From positions 14,348 to 78,347 of the forward strand of contig UQZX01000015.1 of NCBI GenBank assembly GCA_900545525.1: a stretch of 64,000 bases of DNA, given 5' to 3'. The DNA is from an uncultured Prevotella sp. (GTDB lineage: Bacteria; Bacteroidota; Bacteroidia; Bacteroidales; Bacteroidaceae). This document shows positions 51,839 through 60,041 of the stretch, in pieces. A program made the position numbers and the translations under genes. Below the pieces are notes generated by a model. That model worked only from the letters and a program-made list of their open reading frames with translations. It had not been told where the DNA came from and made no database searches. Every line of letters begins with the position of its first letter. Positions within the stretch are counted from its first letter, which is position 1.

Positions 51839-52912
51839 TCACCATTTTTCCCGTCTTAAAGGATAATTTCCGCGTAATTCCTCAAAGCGGTGCGGGGCGT
51901 CCTTCAGGTTCTTGCTGTCAGTCAGCGGGTTGTATAACGCCAGCGCAAGGCACTCCTCTTGGGTTGCGAAAGGCGGTCTTTTAGCGTGCAAGAGACGGTC
52001 TTTTGCAGCCTGAAAGACGGCATTTGGCAGTGCAGGAGGTATGATACTGTCTGTCAGGGAGATACCGAAGTGCCTGCACAGACCCTCCAGCACCATGTTG
52101 TCGGCGTTCACTTTCCCGTCGGCACTGTAGCCCGCAATGTGCGGAGTGCCGATGTATGCCATGTCAAGAAGGCGCAGGCTGATGTCCGGCTCGTTTTCCC
52201 ACGTGTCTATGACGGCATCCCTCACCTTGTTTATATATAGGGCATCGGCAAGCGCGTCATTGTCTACAACGCTGCCGCGGCTCGTGTTTATTATGACGGG
52301 GCAGCGCCGGAGGCTTTCCATAAAGGCTTTGTCGGCGAGGTGGTATGTGGCATGCGGACCGTCTTTGGTAAGCGGCACGTGGAATGTAATGATGTCACAT
52401 TCGCGCGCAATGTCGGCAAGCGTGGCAAAGCTGTACCGCCCCGCGGCGGTTCCCGACAGCTCCAATGGCGGGTCGCACACAAGCACGCGCATGCCCGTCT
52501 GACGTGCCACGCCGGCAACCTTGCTGCCAACATGACCGCAGCCCACCACGCCTATGGTGGTTCCGGCGGGGTTCATGCCTTTCTCGTTCTTGAGAAGTAT
52601 GAGCACCGAGCGCATATATTGCGCCACCGACGATGAGTTGCAGCCGGGACAGTTCATCCATGTTATGCCCGCCTCGTCCATATACCGGGTGTCGATATGG
52701 TCGTAGCCGATGGTGGCGGTGGCAACGAAGCTGACACGGCTGCCGCCGAGCAGTGACTTGTCGCACCGTGTGCGCGTGCGCACTATCAGCGCGTCGGCAT
52801 CGCGCACGTCGGCAGGGCTTATTCCGCTGCCCGGCATATATACTGCCTCTACTCCAAGTCTATCTACGGCATCGCGTATATACGGTATCTTGTCGTCTAT
52901 TACTATTTTCAT
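51839..52912 (-). CDS. pdxB: 4-phosphoerythronate dehydrogenase (PdxB)
   Basis: The enzyme oxidises 4-phosphoerythronate in the DXP-dependent vitamin B6 pathway. I set the start at ATG 52912 (MKIVIDDKIPYIRDAV), giving 357 residues; an upstream in-frame start would add a non-homologous extension. The D-2-hydroxyacid dehydrogenase core is present: IGVVGCGHVGSKVAGVA for NAD, INTSRGSVVDNDAL, and the catalytic His in GTPHIAGYS. Near the C-terminus, residues encoded by 51946-52034 (NAVFQAAKDRLLHAKRPPF) coincide with three modules of the 22-bp repeat family, so an intergenic-type repeat is read as protein. The ending LRGNYPLRREKW is normal. Confidence 0.92.
   Translation of the reverse strand: MKIVIDDKIPYIRDAVDRLGVEAVYMPGSGISPADVRDADALIVRTRTRCDKSLLGGSRVSFVATATIGYDHIDTRYMDEAGITWMNCPGCNSSSVAQYMRSVLILLKNEKGMNPAGTTIGVVGCGHVGSKVAGVARQTGMRVLVCDPPLELSGTAAGRYSFATLADIARECDIITFHVPLTKDGPHATYHLADKAFMESLRRCPVIINTSRGSVVDNDALADALYINKVRDAVIDTWENEPDISLRLLDMAYIGTPHIAGYSADGKVNADNMVLEGLCRHFGISLTDSIIPPALPNAVFQAAKDRLLHAKRPPFATQEECLALALYNPLTDSKNLKDAPHRFEELRGNYPLRREKW
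51946..52034. repeat. 22-bp-period modular repeat, locus D, inside pdxB
   Basis: Modules start at 51969 (AAAGGCGG), 51991 (AGAGACGG) and 52013 (AAAGACGG), exactly 22 bp apart, with a degenerate fourth at 51946. The reading frame of pdxB passes through all of them without a stop. The other three copies of this family are intergenic. Confidence 0.75.
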
Positions 52913-53028
52913 CCGTATGCGTTTTGTCTCAGGTGGGGCACATGCGGGAATGTTTGTTAACACAGGCATTGTGCCCTCACAAATCTTTTAACTAAAACCT
53001 CGTAAGTGCTTAAATATTGTGTTTTTAG

Positions 53029-53059
53029 TTGGTTTTTCGGGAATTAATTATTAGTTTTG
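53029..53059 (+). promoter_or_regulatory. Promoter of the DUF4254-GT9 pair
   Basis: TTG (53029-53031), 20-bp spacer, TAGTTTTG (53052-53059) followed by C, 27 bp before the ATG. Confidence 0.65.
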
Positions 53060-53086
53060 CATATATAACCAATAAACATTTAAGAA

Positions 53087-53695
53087 ATGACATTCACACA
53101 ACTTTGTAACCGGGTGTTCAACCAGGCGATAGCCGACTATCATGTAAAAGACGACATTGATACGCCGATAAATAATCCATACGACCGCGACTCGATAGAG
53201 AACCGTCTTTACCTGAAATGCTGGATAGACACGGTGCAGTGGCATTTTGAGGATATCATACGCGACCCGCACATTGACCCGGTTGAGGCTCTGAGCCTGA
53301 AGCGCCGCATAGACCGCAGCAATCAGGACCGTACGGATCTCGTGGAACAGATTGACAGCTACTTCCGTACGAAGTACAGCGAGGTGAAGGTGCTGCCTGA
53401 TGCGCGCATAAACACAGAGAGCCCGGCATGGGCGGTTGACCGCCTGTCGATACTTGCGCTGAAGATTTACCACATGAAAGAGCAGACGGAGCGCACCGAT
53501 GCCACACCGGAGCACTGTGACAAATGCCGCGCGAAGCTGGAAGTTTTGCTCGAGCAGCAGAAAGATCTGAGCACAGCCATCGACCAGTTGTTGGAGGACA
53601 TAGAGGCAGGACGGAAATATATGAAGGTGTATATGCAGATGAAAATGTATAATGACCCTGCTACCAATCCTGTCCTGTACAATAACAAGAAGTGA
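53087..53695 (+). CDS. DUF4254-domain protein
   Basis: The 202-residue soluble protein is largely helical, with NNPYDRDSIENRLYLKCWIDTVQWHFEDIIRDP near its start, the conserved core of this family, and a C-terminal coiled-coil-like part (about 140-190). Function is unknown. In many Bacteroidetes it sits beside LPS heptosyltransferase genes, as here, where its stop overlaps the start of the GT9 gene (TGATG). That coupling suggests a role in the same LPS core pathway. Confidence 0.85.
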   Translation: MTFTQLCNRVFNQAIADYHVKDDIDTPINNPYDRDSIENRLYLKCWIDTVQWHFEDIIRDPHIDPVEALSLKRRIDRSNQDRTDLVEQIDSYFRTKYSEVKVLPDARINTESPAWAVDRLSILALKIYHMKEQTERTDATPEHCDKCRAKLEVLLEQQKDLSTAIDQLLEDIEAGRKYMKVYMQMKMYNDPATNPVLYNNKK

Positions 53696-54750
53696 TGAAG
53701 ACCGAGCATATACTGATAATTCGCTTTTCTGCCATGGGCGATGTCGCAATGACTGTTCCCGTGGTGTATTCTCTGGCGAAACAGTATCCCGACCTTCGGA
53801 TAACAATGCTGAGCCGCGGGTTCGCACGTCCGTTCTTTGAAAATCTTGCACCCAACGTCAGTTTTATGGAGGCTGACATTAAGAACGAATACCGTGGAAT
53901 AAAGGGATTGAACGCCCTCTACCGGCGGTTGGCGGCGAAGAAGTTCACGGCAATAGCCGATCTTCATGGCGTGTTGCGTTCGGACTATCTGCGCATGCGT
54001 TTCTGTATGGACGGATATAAGGTGGCTCATATAGACAAGCACCGTGCCGAAAAGAGGCGGCTCACTGCCACCGGTGTCAAGAGGATGGTGCAGTTGTCGT
54101 CGTCTTTTCAGAATTATGCCGACGTCCTTGCCGCTCTCGGATATCCGGTGAAAGTCGAGTTCAGGTCGCTCTTTGCACCGGAAACATGTACGGACGGCAT
54201 GTTCCCTGAAGAGATAGGCGTGAAGTTGCCCGCGGAAAAATGGATAGGCATAGCGCCGTTTGCGGCACATGAGGGAAAGATTTATCCCGTGCGGCTCATG
54301 GAGAAGGTTGTGCAGCTCCTTTTGGAAAGACATCCTGACAGCCGGATATTCTTCTTTGGCGGCGGCGCAAAAGAGACGGAGATATTCAGGGAATGGTGCG
54401 GCAAATACAGCCGTTGTACCGATGGCTCCGGCGTGATGCGCGGAATAAGCGGGGAACTGGCGCTGATGAGCCGTCTGGACGTGATGATTTCCATGGACAG
54501 CGCCAACATGCACCTCGCTTCACTGGCAGGAACACAGGTCGTGAGCGTGTGGGGTGCCACGCATCCGTATGCCGGTTTCATGGGCTGGGGACAGAGCATC
54601 GGAAATGCGGTGCAGATAGACCTGCCGTGCAGACCGTGCAGTATATACGGCAATAAACCGTGTCTTAGGGGCGACTATTTCTGTATGAAGAATATTTCTC
54701 CGGAACAGATAGTGGAGCGGACAGAGTTTGTTATGAATGAAAAAAGATAG
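53695..54750 (+). CDS. Glycosyltransferase family 9 (heptosyltransferase-like)
   Basis: GT9 enzymes transfer heptose from ADP-heptose to the LPS inner core. The 351-residue protein starts ILIIRFSAMGDVAMTVPV, the family's N-terminal motif, and has IADLHGVLRSDYLR and the C-terminal SMDSANMHLASLAGTQVVSVWGATH, which binds the donor. Four cysteines near the end (CRPCSIYGNKPC, then DYFC) are a family variant. ATG 53695 overlaps the DUF4254 stop; a GTG one codon earlier is possible. The exact sugar is not certain. Confidence 0.88.
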   Translation: MKTEHILIIRFSAMGDVAMTVPVVYSLAKQYPDLRITMLSRGFARPFFENLAPNVSFMEADIKNEYRGIKGLNALYRRLAAKKFTAIADLHGVLRSDYLRMRFCMDGYKVAHIDKHRAEKRRLTATGVKRMVQLSSSFQNYADVLAALGYPVKVEFRSLFAPETCTDGMFPEEIGVKLPAEKWIGIAPFAAHEGKIYPVRLMEKVVQLLLERHPDSRIFFFGGGAKETEIFREWCGKYSRCTDGSGVMRGISGELALMSRLDVMISMDSANMHLASLAGTQVVSVWGATHPYAGFMGWGQSIGNAVQIDLPCRPCSIYGNKPCLRGDYFCMKNISPEQIVERTEFVMNEKR

Positions 54751-54796
54751 AAGTGTAACTTTAACTTATTATTAATATTAAAAAAAAGGAGGCATT

Positions 54797-54964
54797 ATGA
54801 AAAAGTTTGTATGTGATACATGCGGTTATATCTATGACCCTGAAAAAGGTGATCCGGACGGCAATATTGCTCCGGGTACGGCATTTGAGGATATTCCGGA
54901 AGACTGGGTATGTCCGCTGTGCGGTGTAGGGAAAGACGATTTTTCACCTGTTGAGGACGATTGA
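54797..54964 (+). CDS. Rubredoxin
   Basis: This 55-residue protein binds one iron through four cysteines in CDTCGYIYDP (Cys6, Cys9) and VCPLCGVGKDDF (Cys39, Cys42), the complete rubredoxin pattern. The DWVCPLCG and GTAFEDIPEDW segments are fully typical. It is a small electron carrier, in anaerobes often serving superoxide reductase, rubrerythrin or other peroxide-detoxifying enzymes. An AAGGAGG ribosome site lies 4 bases before the ATG, suggesting high expression. A terminator follows at 54981. It may be cotranscribed with GT9, 46 bp upstream. Confidence 0.95.
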   Translation: MKKFVCDTCGYIYDPEKGDPDGNIAPGTAFEDIPEDWVCPLCGVGKDDFSPVEDD

Positions 54965-54980
54965 CATATAAGTCTTAATA

Positions 54981-55022
54981 AAAAAAGACGTGCTGCGCTT
55001 TAAGCGCAGCACGTCTTTTTTT
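54981..55022. terminator. Bidirectional terminator between rubredoxin and kduD
   Basis: AAAAAAGACGTGCTGCGCTT pairs perfectly with AAGCGCAGCACGTCTTTTTT around a minimal loop. A and T runs on the two sides make it work in both directions, serving rubredoxin (plus) and kduD (minus). Confidence 0.88.
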
Positions 55023-55040
55023 ATCATTATTCTATACGTA

Positions 55041-55841
55041 TCAGGGCTGTTTGCCGATGTATGCCAGTATACCACCGTCCACGTAGAGCACGTGTCCGTT
55101 TACTGCGTCAGACGCATGTGATGCGAGGAACACTGCCGGTCCGCCCAGTTCTTCCGGGTCGAGCCAACGTCCTGCCGGGGTCTTTGCGCAGATGAAGCTG
55201 TCGAACGGGTGGCGGCTGCCGTCTGCCTGACGCTCGCGAAGAGGCGCTGTCTGCGGTGTTGCGATGTAGCCCGGACCTATGCCGTTGCACTGTATGTTGT
55301 ATTCGCCATACTCAGAGCAGATGTTGCGTGTGAGCATCTTGAGACCTCCCTTGGCTGCTGCGTATGCAGATACCGTCTCACGTCCAAGTTCGGACATCAT
55401 TGAACAGATGTTGATAATCTTGCCTTCGCGGCGCTCCATCATTTCAGGAAGCACGGCAGAAGATACGATGAACGGACCTACGAGGTCTATGTCTATCACC
55501 TGCTGGAACTCAGCACGCTTCATCTCGTGCATTGGAATGCGCTTGATTATGCCTGCATTGTTTACGAGGATGTCTATCTGACCGACCTCGGCATGTATCT
55601 TTTCTACAAGTGCCTTTACGTCATCTTCTTTTGTAACGTCGCATACATAGCCGTGTACGTTCTCTATTCCGGCTTCCTTATAGTTTGCGAGTCCTCTTTC
55701 GAGAGCAGCCTCGTTGATGTCATTGAAGATAATGTTCTTTATGCCGGCAGCAACAAAAGCCTTTGCAATGTTGAAGCCGATGCCGTAGGATGCACCTGTT
55801 ATCCAGGCGTTCTTCCCCTCAAGTGAAAAAAGGTTTGTCAT
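55041..55841 (-). CDS. kduD: Short-chain dehydrogenase, KduD-like
   Basis: The 266-residue SDR has the NAD-binding WITGASYGIGFNIA, the LVNNAGIIKR motif and the catalytic pair in SAYAAAKGG. It is close to KduD/gluconate 5-dehydrogenase, which reduces 2,5-diketo-3-deoxygluconate in uronate breakdown. Because the isomerase kduI lies 98 bp upstream on the same strand, I favour KduD. The two steps would process unsaturated uronates released by lyases from pectin or glycosaminoglycans. Confidence 0.88.
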   Translation of the reverse strand: MTNLFSLEGKNAWITGASYGIGFNIAKAFVAAGIKNIIFNDINEAALERGLANYKEAGIENVHGYVCDVTKEDDVKALVEKIHAEVGQIDILVNNAGIIKRIPMHEMKRAEFQQVIDIDLVGPFIVSSAVLPEMMERREGKIINICSMMSELGRETVSAYAAAKGGLKMLTRNICSEYGEYNIQCNGIGPGYIATPQTAPLRERQADGSRHPFDSFICAKTPAGRWLDPEELGGPAVFLASHASDAVNGHVLYVDGGILAYIGKQP

Positions 55842-55939
55842 AATGTTTTGATGTTTTTGTAATGTATATATTCTGTTTTTGACATTATTCCTTATACGGA
55901 TTATAAGTCTTATATGAATATAGGACTTATGTTCCCTGC

Positions 55940-56782
55940 TTATTTCAGGTCTGTAATCAGCGAGAAGTCCTGGTCTCCGTAGTCAAGGTTCTCACCGCCC
56001 ATTCCCCAGATGAATGTGTAGTTGTGGGTTGCTGCGGCAGAGTGGATGCTCCATTCGGGAGAAAGCACAGCCTGGTCGCCTTTCATCCATATATGGCGTG
56101 TCTCGTCGATTTCGCCCATGAAGTGACATACCGCCTGGTCTTCTGGAACCTCAAAATAGAAATATGCTTCCATGCGGCGGCTGTGTACGTGTGCCGGCAT
56201 GGTATTCCATACGCTTCCCGGTGCAAGCTCTGTCATACCCATCTGAAGCTGGCATGTCGGAACAACCTGTGATACGAGCATCTTGTTTATGTCACGTTCG
56301 TTGCTTGTCTCGAGGGCACCCATGTGAGCCACAACGGCATCCTTCTTCGTTACCTTCTTGCAGGGATATTCCGCATGTGCCGTTACGCTGTTGAAGTAGA
56401 ACTTGGCGGGAGCCGAAGCATCCTTGCTGCTGAATGTTACGTCGCGGTCACCACGTCCGATGTAGAGTGCTTCCTTATATCCAAGCTCAAAAGTCTCATC
56501 TCCAACCTTGACAGTGCCTGTGCCGCCAACATTGAAAATACCTATTTCGCGGCGTGTCGTAAAGTAAGGTGCCTTGAGCGGGTCGATAGCCTCGAGTTTC
56601 AGTTCTTCGGCAACAGGCATGGCTCCGCCGACAACCATACGGTCGTACATGGAGTATACCATGTTTACCTCGTCTGCCGCAAACACTCTTTCAATAAGGA
56701 AGTCACGGCGTATTCTTTTTGTGTCATAGCTTTTTGCATCCTCAGGATGGGCTGCATAGCGAATTTCATAATTTGTTTTCAT
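55940..56782 (-). CDS. kduI: 5-dehydro-4-deoxy-D-glucuronate isomerase
   Basis: KduI isomerises 5-keto-4-deoxyuronate to 2,5-diketo-3-deoxygluconate. The 280-residue cupin protein has MVYSMYDRMVVGGAMPV near residues 40-56, the GTGTVKVGDETFELGYKEALYIGRG strand set and the metal-binding MPAHVHSRRMEAYFYF with HMGEIDETRHIW. It is full length. Its promoter is at 56891-56921 and kduD follows, so it heads a two-gene uronate operon. Confidence 0.94.
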   Translation of the reverse strand: MKTNYEIRYAAHPEDAKSYDTKRIRRDFLIERVFAADEVNMVYSMYDRMVVGGAMPVAEELKLEAIDPLKAPYFTTRREIGIFNVGGTGTVKVGDETFELGYKEALYIGRGDRDVTFSSKDASAPAKFYFNSVTAHAEYPCKKVTKKDAVVAHMGALETSNERDINKMLVSQVVPTCQLQMGMTELAPGSVWNTMPAHVHSRRMEAYFYFEVPEDQAVCHFMGEIDETRHIWMKGDQAVLSPEWSIHSAAATHNYTFIWGMGGENLDYGDQDFSLITDLK

Positions 56783-56890
56783 AAAAGTCTTTTATTTATT
56801 TTAGGTTTATCTGCCATTTGCAGTTGGAAAATGCCGGATATGCTGTCAAGTAAATATGTTGATGTGCTTAATGTATATGTTTAGGCATGA

Positions 56891-56921
56891 CAAAGATACG
56901 AAAAAAAAGCAATCATTCAAA
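56891..56921 (-). promoter_or_regulatory. Promoter of kduI-kduD
   Basis: Minus-strand TTTG (56918-56921), 19-bp spacer, TATCTTTG (56891-56898). The leader is about 100 nt, long enough to hold a regulator site, although I see no clear operator. Confidence 0.65.
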
Positions 56922-56976
56922 AGAAATGCATCTTATTTGTTTCTGTATGTCGGAGTTACAGATTTTTCCGGGTAAC

Positions 56977-57005
56977 AAAAAAGACCGGTTTTGCCGGTCT
57001 TTTTT
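56977..57005 (-). terminator. Terminator of tRNA-Gln
   Basis: AAAAAAGACCGG and CCGGTCTTTTTT form a 12-bp stem with a 5-base loop and a T run on the minus strand, directly after tRNA-Gln. Confidence 0.85.
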
Positions 57006-57018
57006 GTTTTTGTGAAAG

Positions 57019-57089
57019 TTGTCCAAGGCGGATTCGAACCACCACAAACAGAACCAAAACCTGTTGTGCTACCATTACACCATTGGACA
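57019..57089 (-). tRNA. tRNA-Gln (anticodon TTG)
   Basis: Minus-strand acceptor TGTCCAA pairs with TTGGACA plus discriminator A. The anticodon arm ACAGG-TTTTGGT-TCTGT carries TTG, and the T arm contains GGTTCGAATCC. CCA is not encoded. It has its own promoter and terminator. Confidence 0.93.
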
Positions 57090-57109
57090 ATCCATATCGA
57101 AAAGTTGTG

Positions 57110-57141
57110 CAAAGGTAGTGGTTTTTTATGCCACTACCAAA
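57110..57141 (-). promoter_or_regulatory. Promoter of tRNA-Gln with overlapping inverted repeat
   Basis: Minus-strand TTTG (57138-57141), 20-bp spacer, TACCTTTG (57110-57117) followed by C. GGTAGTGG (57114-57121) and CCACTACC (57131-57138) are inverted repeats whose ends touch both promoter boxes. On the tyrS transcript the same bases would form a hairpin. Confidence 0.7.
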
Positions 57142-57200
57142 TATTTTCTTTGTTTTTTGCGGTAACCAACTTATACAATGGATAATAGAGGTCAAGCCGC

Positions 57201-58502
57201 TTATTTCACAGTAATCAGGAAATAGTTCTTCTTACCACGTTGAACAAGCAGGTATTTACCGCCGATGAGGTCTTCTTTCGTCACTACACGGTCGGCGGCA
57301 GCAAGCTTCTCCTTGTTCAGCGATACTCCGCCGCCCTGTACCAGCTTGCGCATTTCGCCTTTGCTTGCGAATATCTTCGCATCATCGCATGTGAAACATT
57401 CAATGGCAGGTTGTCCGAGCATGTCTTTTGTCAGTTCGAAATGGGGCACGCCTTCAAATATATCAAGTAGTGTCTGTTCATCGAGCTTCTGAAGACTTTC
57501 CTTTGTCGACTTGCCGAAAAGTATTCCCGATGCCTCTACCGCCATGTTATAGTCTTCCTGTGAATGCACCATAACTGTCACTTCCTGTGCCAGACGCTTC
57601 TGTAATATGCGCTGTCCAGGGTCCTGTCTGTGCTCTTCTGCCAGTGCGTCAATGGTCTCCTTGTCGAGGCTTGTGAATATCTTTATGTATTTTTCAGCGT
57701 CGTCGTCACTTACGTTCAGCCAAAACTGGTAGAACTTGTACGGAGACGTACGTTTCGGATCGAGCCATATATTGCCGCTTTCGGTCTTTCCGAACTTCTT
57801 TCCGTCAGCCTTTGTTATGAGAGGGCATGTCAGCGCGTATGTCTCCACGTCGTTGCCCAAGGTGCGGCGTATGAGCTCTGTTCCAGTGGTCATGTTGCCC
57901 CATTGGTCATTGCCGCCGAGCTGCATCTTGCAGCCCTTGTTCTTGTATAGGTATAGGAAATCGTAGCCTTGAAGCAGCTGATATGTGAACTCGGTGAATG
58001 ACAGACCGTCGCGTGCCTCGCCGTTAAGGCGCTTCTGTACGCTGTCTTTTGCCATCATGTAGTTTACCGTTATGTGCTTTCCTACTTCACGGGCAAAGTC
58101 GAGGAATGTGAAATCCTTCATCCAGTCATAGTTGTTCACCATTTCGGCACTGTTGGCATCGGTGGATTCAAAGTCAAGAAACTTTGAGACCTGTTTCTTT
58201 ATACATTCCTGATTGTGATATAAGGTTTCCTGATCGAGCAGGTTACGTTCCTGACTTTTACCTGACGGGTCGCCAATCATTCCCGTTGCTCCGCCTACAA
58301 GAATTATAGGCTTGTGCCCGCAACGTTGCAGGTGGCGCAACATCATTACCCCGCAGAGGTGTCCTATATGAAGTGAGTCTGCCGTAGGGTCGGTGCCAAG
58401 ATATGCCGTGACAGTTTCTTTCTGTAACAGTTCTTCTGTTCCCGGCATCATCTGTGCCAGCATACCGCGCCATTTCAGTTCTTCAACAAAGTTCTTTTTC
58501 AT
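57201..58502 (-). CDS. tyrS: Tyrosine--tRNA ligase
   Basis: This class I aminoacyl-tRNA synthetase of 433 residues has the HIGH motif (residues 45-48 in DSLHIGHL) and the second signature KFGKTESGN in place of KMSKS. The tyrosine-binding YQLLQGYDFLYLY and the QLGGNDQWGN segment are conserved, and a C-terminal S4-like RNA-binding domain (about 365-430) ends the protein. It follows yidD at a 125-bp distance, and the tRNA-Gln unit lies downstream. Confidence 0.96.
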   Translation of the reverse strand: MKKNFVEELKWRGMLAQMMPGTEELLQKETVTAYLGTDPTADSLHIGHLCGVMMLRHLQRCGHKPIILVGGATGMIGDPSGKSQERNLLDQETLYHNQECIKKQVSKFLDFESTDANSAEMVNNYDWMKDFTFLDFAREVGKHITVNYMMAKDSVQKRLNGEARDGLSFTEFTYQLLQGYDFLYLYKNKGCKMQLGGNDQWGNMTTGTELIRRTLGNDVETYALTCPLITKADGKKFGKTESGNIWLDPKRTSPYKFYQFWLNVSDDDAEKYIKIFTSLDKETIDALAEEHRQDPGQRILQKRLAQEVTVMVHSQEDYNMAVEASGILFGKSTKESLQKLDEQTLLDIFEGVPHFELTKDMLGQPAIECFTCDDAKIFASKGEMRKLVQGGGVSLNKEKLAAADRVVTKEDLIGGKYLLVQRGKKNYFLITVK

Positions 58503-58627
58503 TTTATTATTATAATGTATGAATACATCTTTACGTGCTATTGTCGTAAAGCCGCGTTGATATATGGTTTATTACGGTCTTATGGGTCTCATTCTTCCAT
58601 GTGCCGTTGTCGTTAATTTCCTTTTTC

Positions 58628-58879
58628 TTACGGAACGGGATCGTATCCGCTTCCTCCCCACGGGTGACAGCGTAATAAGCGCCGTATTGCCAGTGCCATA
58701 CCCTTTATGGGACCGTGTTTTATAAGTGCCTGCCTTGCATATTCGGAACATGTCGGTGTAAATCGGCACACGGGAGGCGTGCATGGCGATATGAACCTTT
58801 GGTAAAATATAATCGGAAGGCACAGTATCCACACCATTGCCGACGATATCAGGCTTATAGCCTTCTTAATGGCGTTCAT
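58628..58879 (-). CDS. yidD: Membrane protein insertion efficiency factor YidD
   Basis: This 83-residue protein has an N-terminal hydrophobic/amphipathic helix and the family core FYQRFISPCTPPVCRFTPTCS. The C-terminal RRLLRCHPWGGSGYDPVP is also fully typical. It assists YidC-dependent insertion of inner-membrane proteins. Its start overlaps the rnpA stop by 4 bp (ATGA), the usual rnpA-yidD arrangement. Confidence 0.95.
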   Translation of the reverse strand: MNAIKKAISLISSAMVWILCLPIIFYQRFISPCTPPVCRFTPTCSEYARQALIKHGPIKGMALAIRRLLRCHPWGGSGYDPVP

Positions 58880-59277
58880 AACTTTTCCCTTAATCTGGTT
58901 AGAAGTTTTATTATCTTGTCTTCCACTTCCCGGCTTTCATGCAGACTGCCGTCCTGCCAGATGAAGGCTATCATTACGCTCTGCCTTTCGCTGTCGTGCA
59001 GTTTCTCGAATATGATGCTTTTGTTTTTTCTGTAAGCCTCGCGTATCTGTCGTTTTATCCTGTTGCGATTTACGGCATGTTTGAAACGCCTTTTCGGCAC
59101 GCTTATCAATATCTTTGCACATGCCATTCCGTTTTCGCCGTTCTCACCCTTCATGTATACCATTCTTATTGGGAATGCTGACATTGCACGGCTTTTACCG
59201 CCGTTAAAGAGAACCTCCGGCAACGTCCTGCCGGAAATGCGCTCCGTTTTTGCCAGTGTCAGGGTTGCGGATTTCAC
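58876..59277 (-). CDS. rnpA: Ribonuclease P protein component
   Basis: The basic 133-residue protein binds the catalytic RNase P RNA and helps mature tRNA 5' ends. The signature RNRIKRQIREAYRKNK is present, preceded by ISVPKRRFKHAVNRNR. It is 7 bp after hemD and overlaps yidD. No rpmH gene is adjacent, which is normal in this phylum. Confidence 0.94.
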   Translation of the reverse strand: MKSATLTLAKTERISGRTLPEVLFNGGKSRAMSAFPIRMVYMKGENGENGMACAKILISVPKRRFKHAVNRNRIKRQIREAYRKNKSIIFEKLHDSERQSVMIAFIWQDGSLHESREVEDKIIKLLTRLREKL

Positions 59278-59284
59278 TCGGGAG

Positions 59285-60034
59285 TTATTTATTGTGCTTT
59301 TCGAGATAATCTTTCAGGGCTCCGGTCATAGACGGGCATTCCTTGGACGGGGCTTCGATAGATACTTTCAGCCCGGCATCGTGTGCGGCTTTTGCCGTTG
59401 CCGGACCGAACGTCGCCACGCTGACACATTCGTTCTTGCTGTTTCCGAAAGTGCTTTTGAATGCACTTATGCCCGACGGACTGAAGAACACGCACATATC
59501 ATAGTCGAATGTCTTAATCTCTTCCTCCGTAAAATCATTGCTCACGGTGCGGTACATCACACATTCAGTATGGTTCAGTTTCTTGGCATCGAGCATGCTT
59601 TTCATGCTTCCGTCGTTGACATCGCTCATTGGTATGAGATATTTCTCGCTCTTGTGCTTCACCATGGTCGGTATCAAGTCGTAAATCTTGCCTGTGTTTC
59701 CGAAGAACACCTTGCGTTTACGGTATTGTACATACTTCTGTATATAAAGTGCGATAGTCTCGGTTACACAGAAATACTTCATGTCTTCGGGTATTATCAG
59801 TCTCATTTCGTTGGCAAGACTGAAAAAATTGTCGATAGCATGCCGCGATGTAAATACAATAGCAGTATAGTTTAGAATACTTATCTTCTGTTGGCGGAAC
59901 TCTTTCGATGTAAGTCCTTCCACTTTTATAAACGGTCGGAATACCAATTCCACACCATAGTCTTTGGCTATATCGAAATAAGGAGATTTCTCACTTGACG
60001 GTTTTGGTTGCGATATTAAAATCTTTTTTATCAT
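59285..60034 (-). CDS. hemD: Uroporphyrinogen-III synthase
   Basis: The 249-residue two-domain protein closes the tetrapyrrole ring in heme synthesis. It starts KKILISQPKPSSEKSPYFDIA and has IVFTSRHAIDNFF and the late FFSPSGISAFKSTFG, with VATFGPATAKAAHDAG after it, the most conserved patches of this loosely conserved family. It lies between DUF4271 and rnpA in one minus-strand run. Family assignment is firm although many residues diverge from E. coli. Confidence 0.9.
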   Translation of the reverse strand: MIKKILISQPKPSSEKSPYFDIAKDYGVELVFRPFIKVEGLTSKEFRQQKISILNYTAIVFTSRHAIDNFFSLANEMRLIIPEDMKYFCVTETIALYIQKYVQYRKRKVFFGNTGKIYDLIPTMVKHKSEKYLIPMSDVNDGSMKSMLDAKKLNHTECVMYRTVSNDFTEEEIKTFDYDMCVFFSPSGISAFKSTFGNSKNECVSVATFGPATAKAAHDAGLKVSIEAPSKECPSMTGALKDYLEKHNK

Positions 60035-60041
60035 CGATGTC

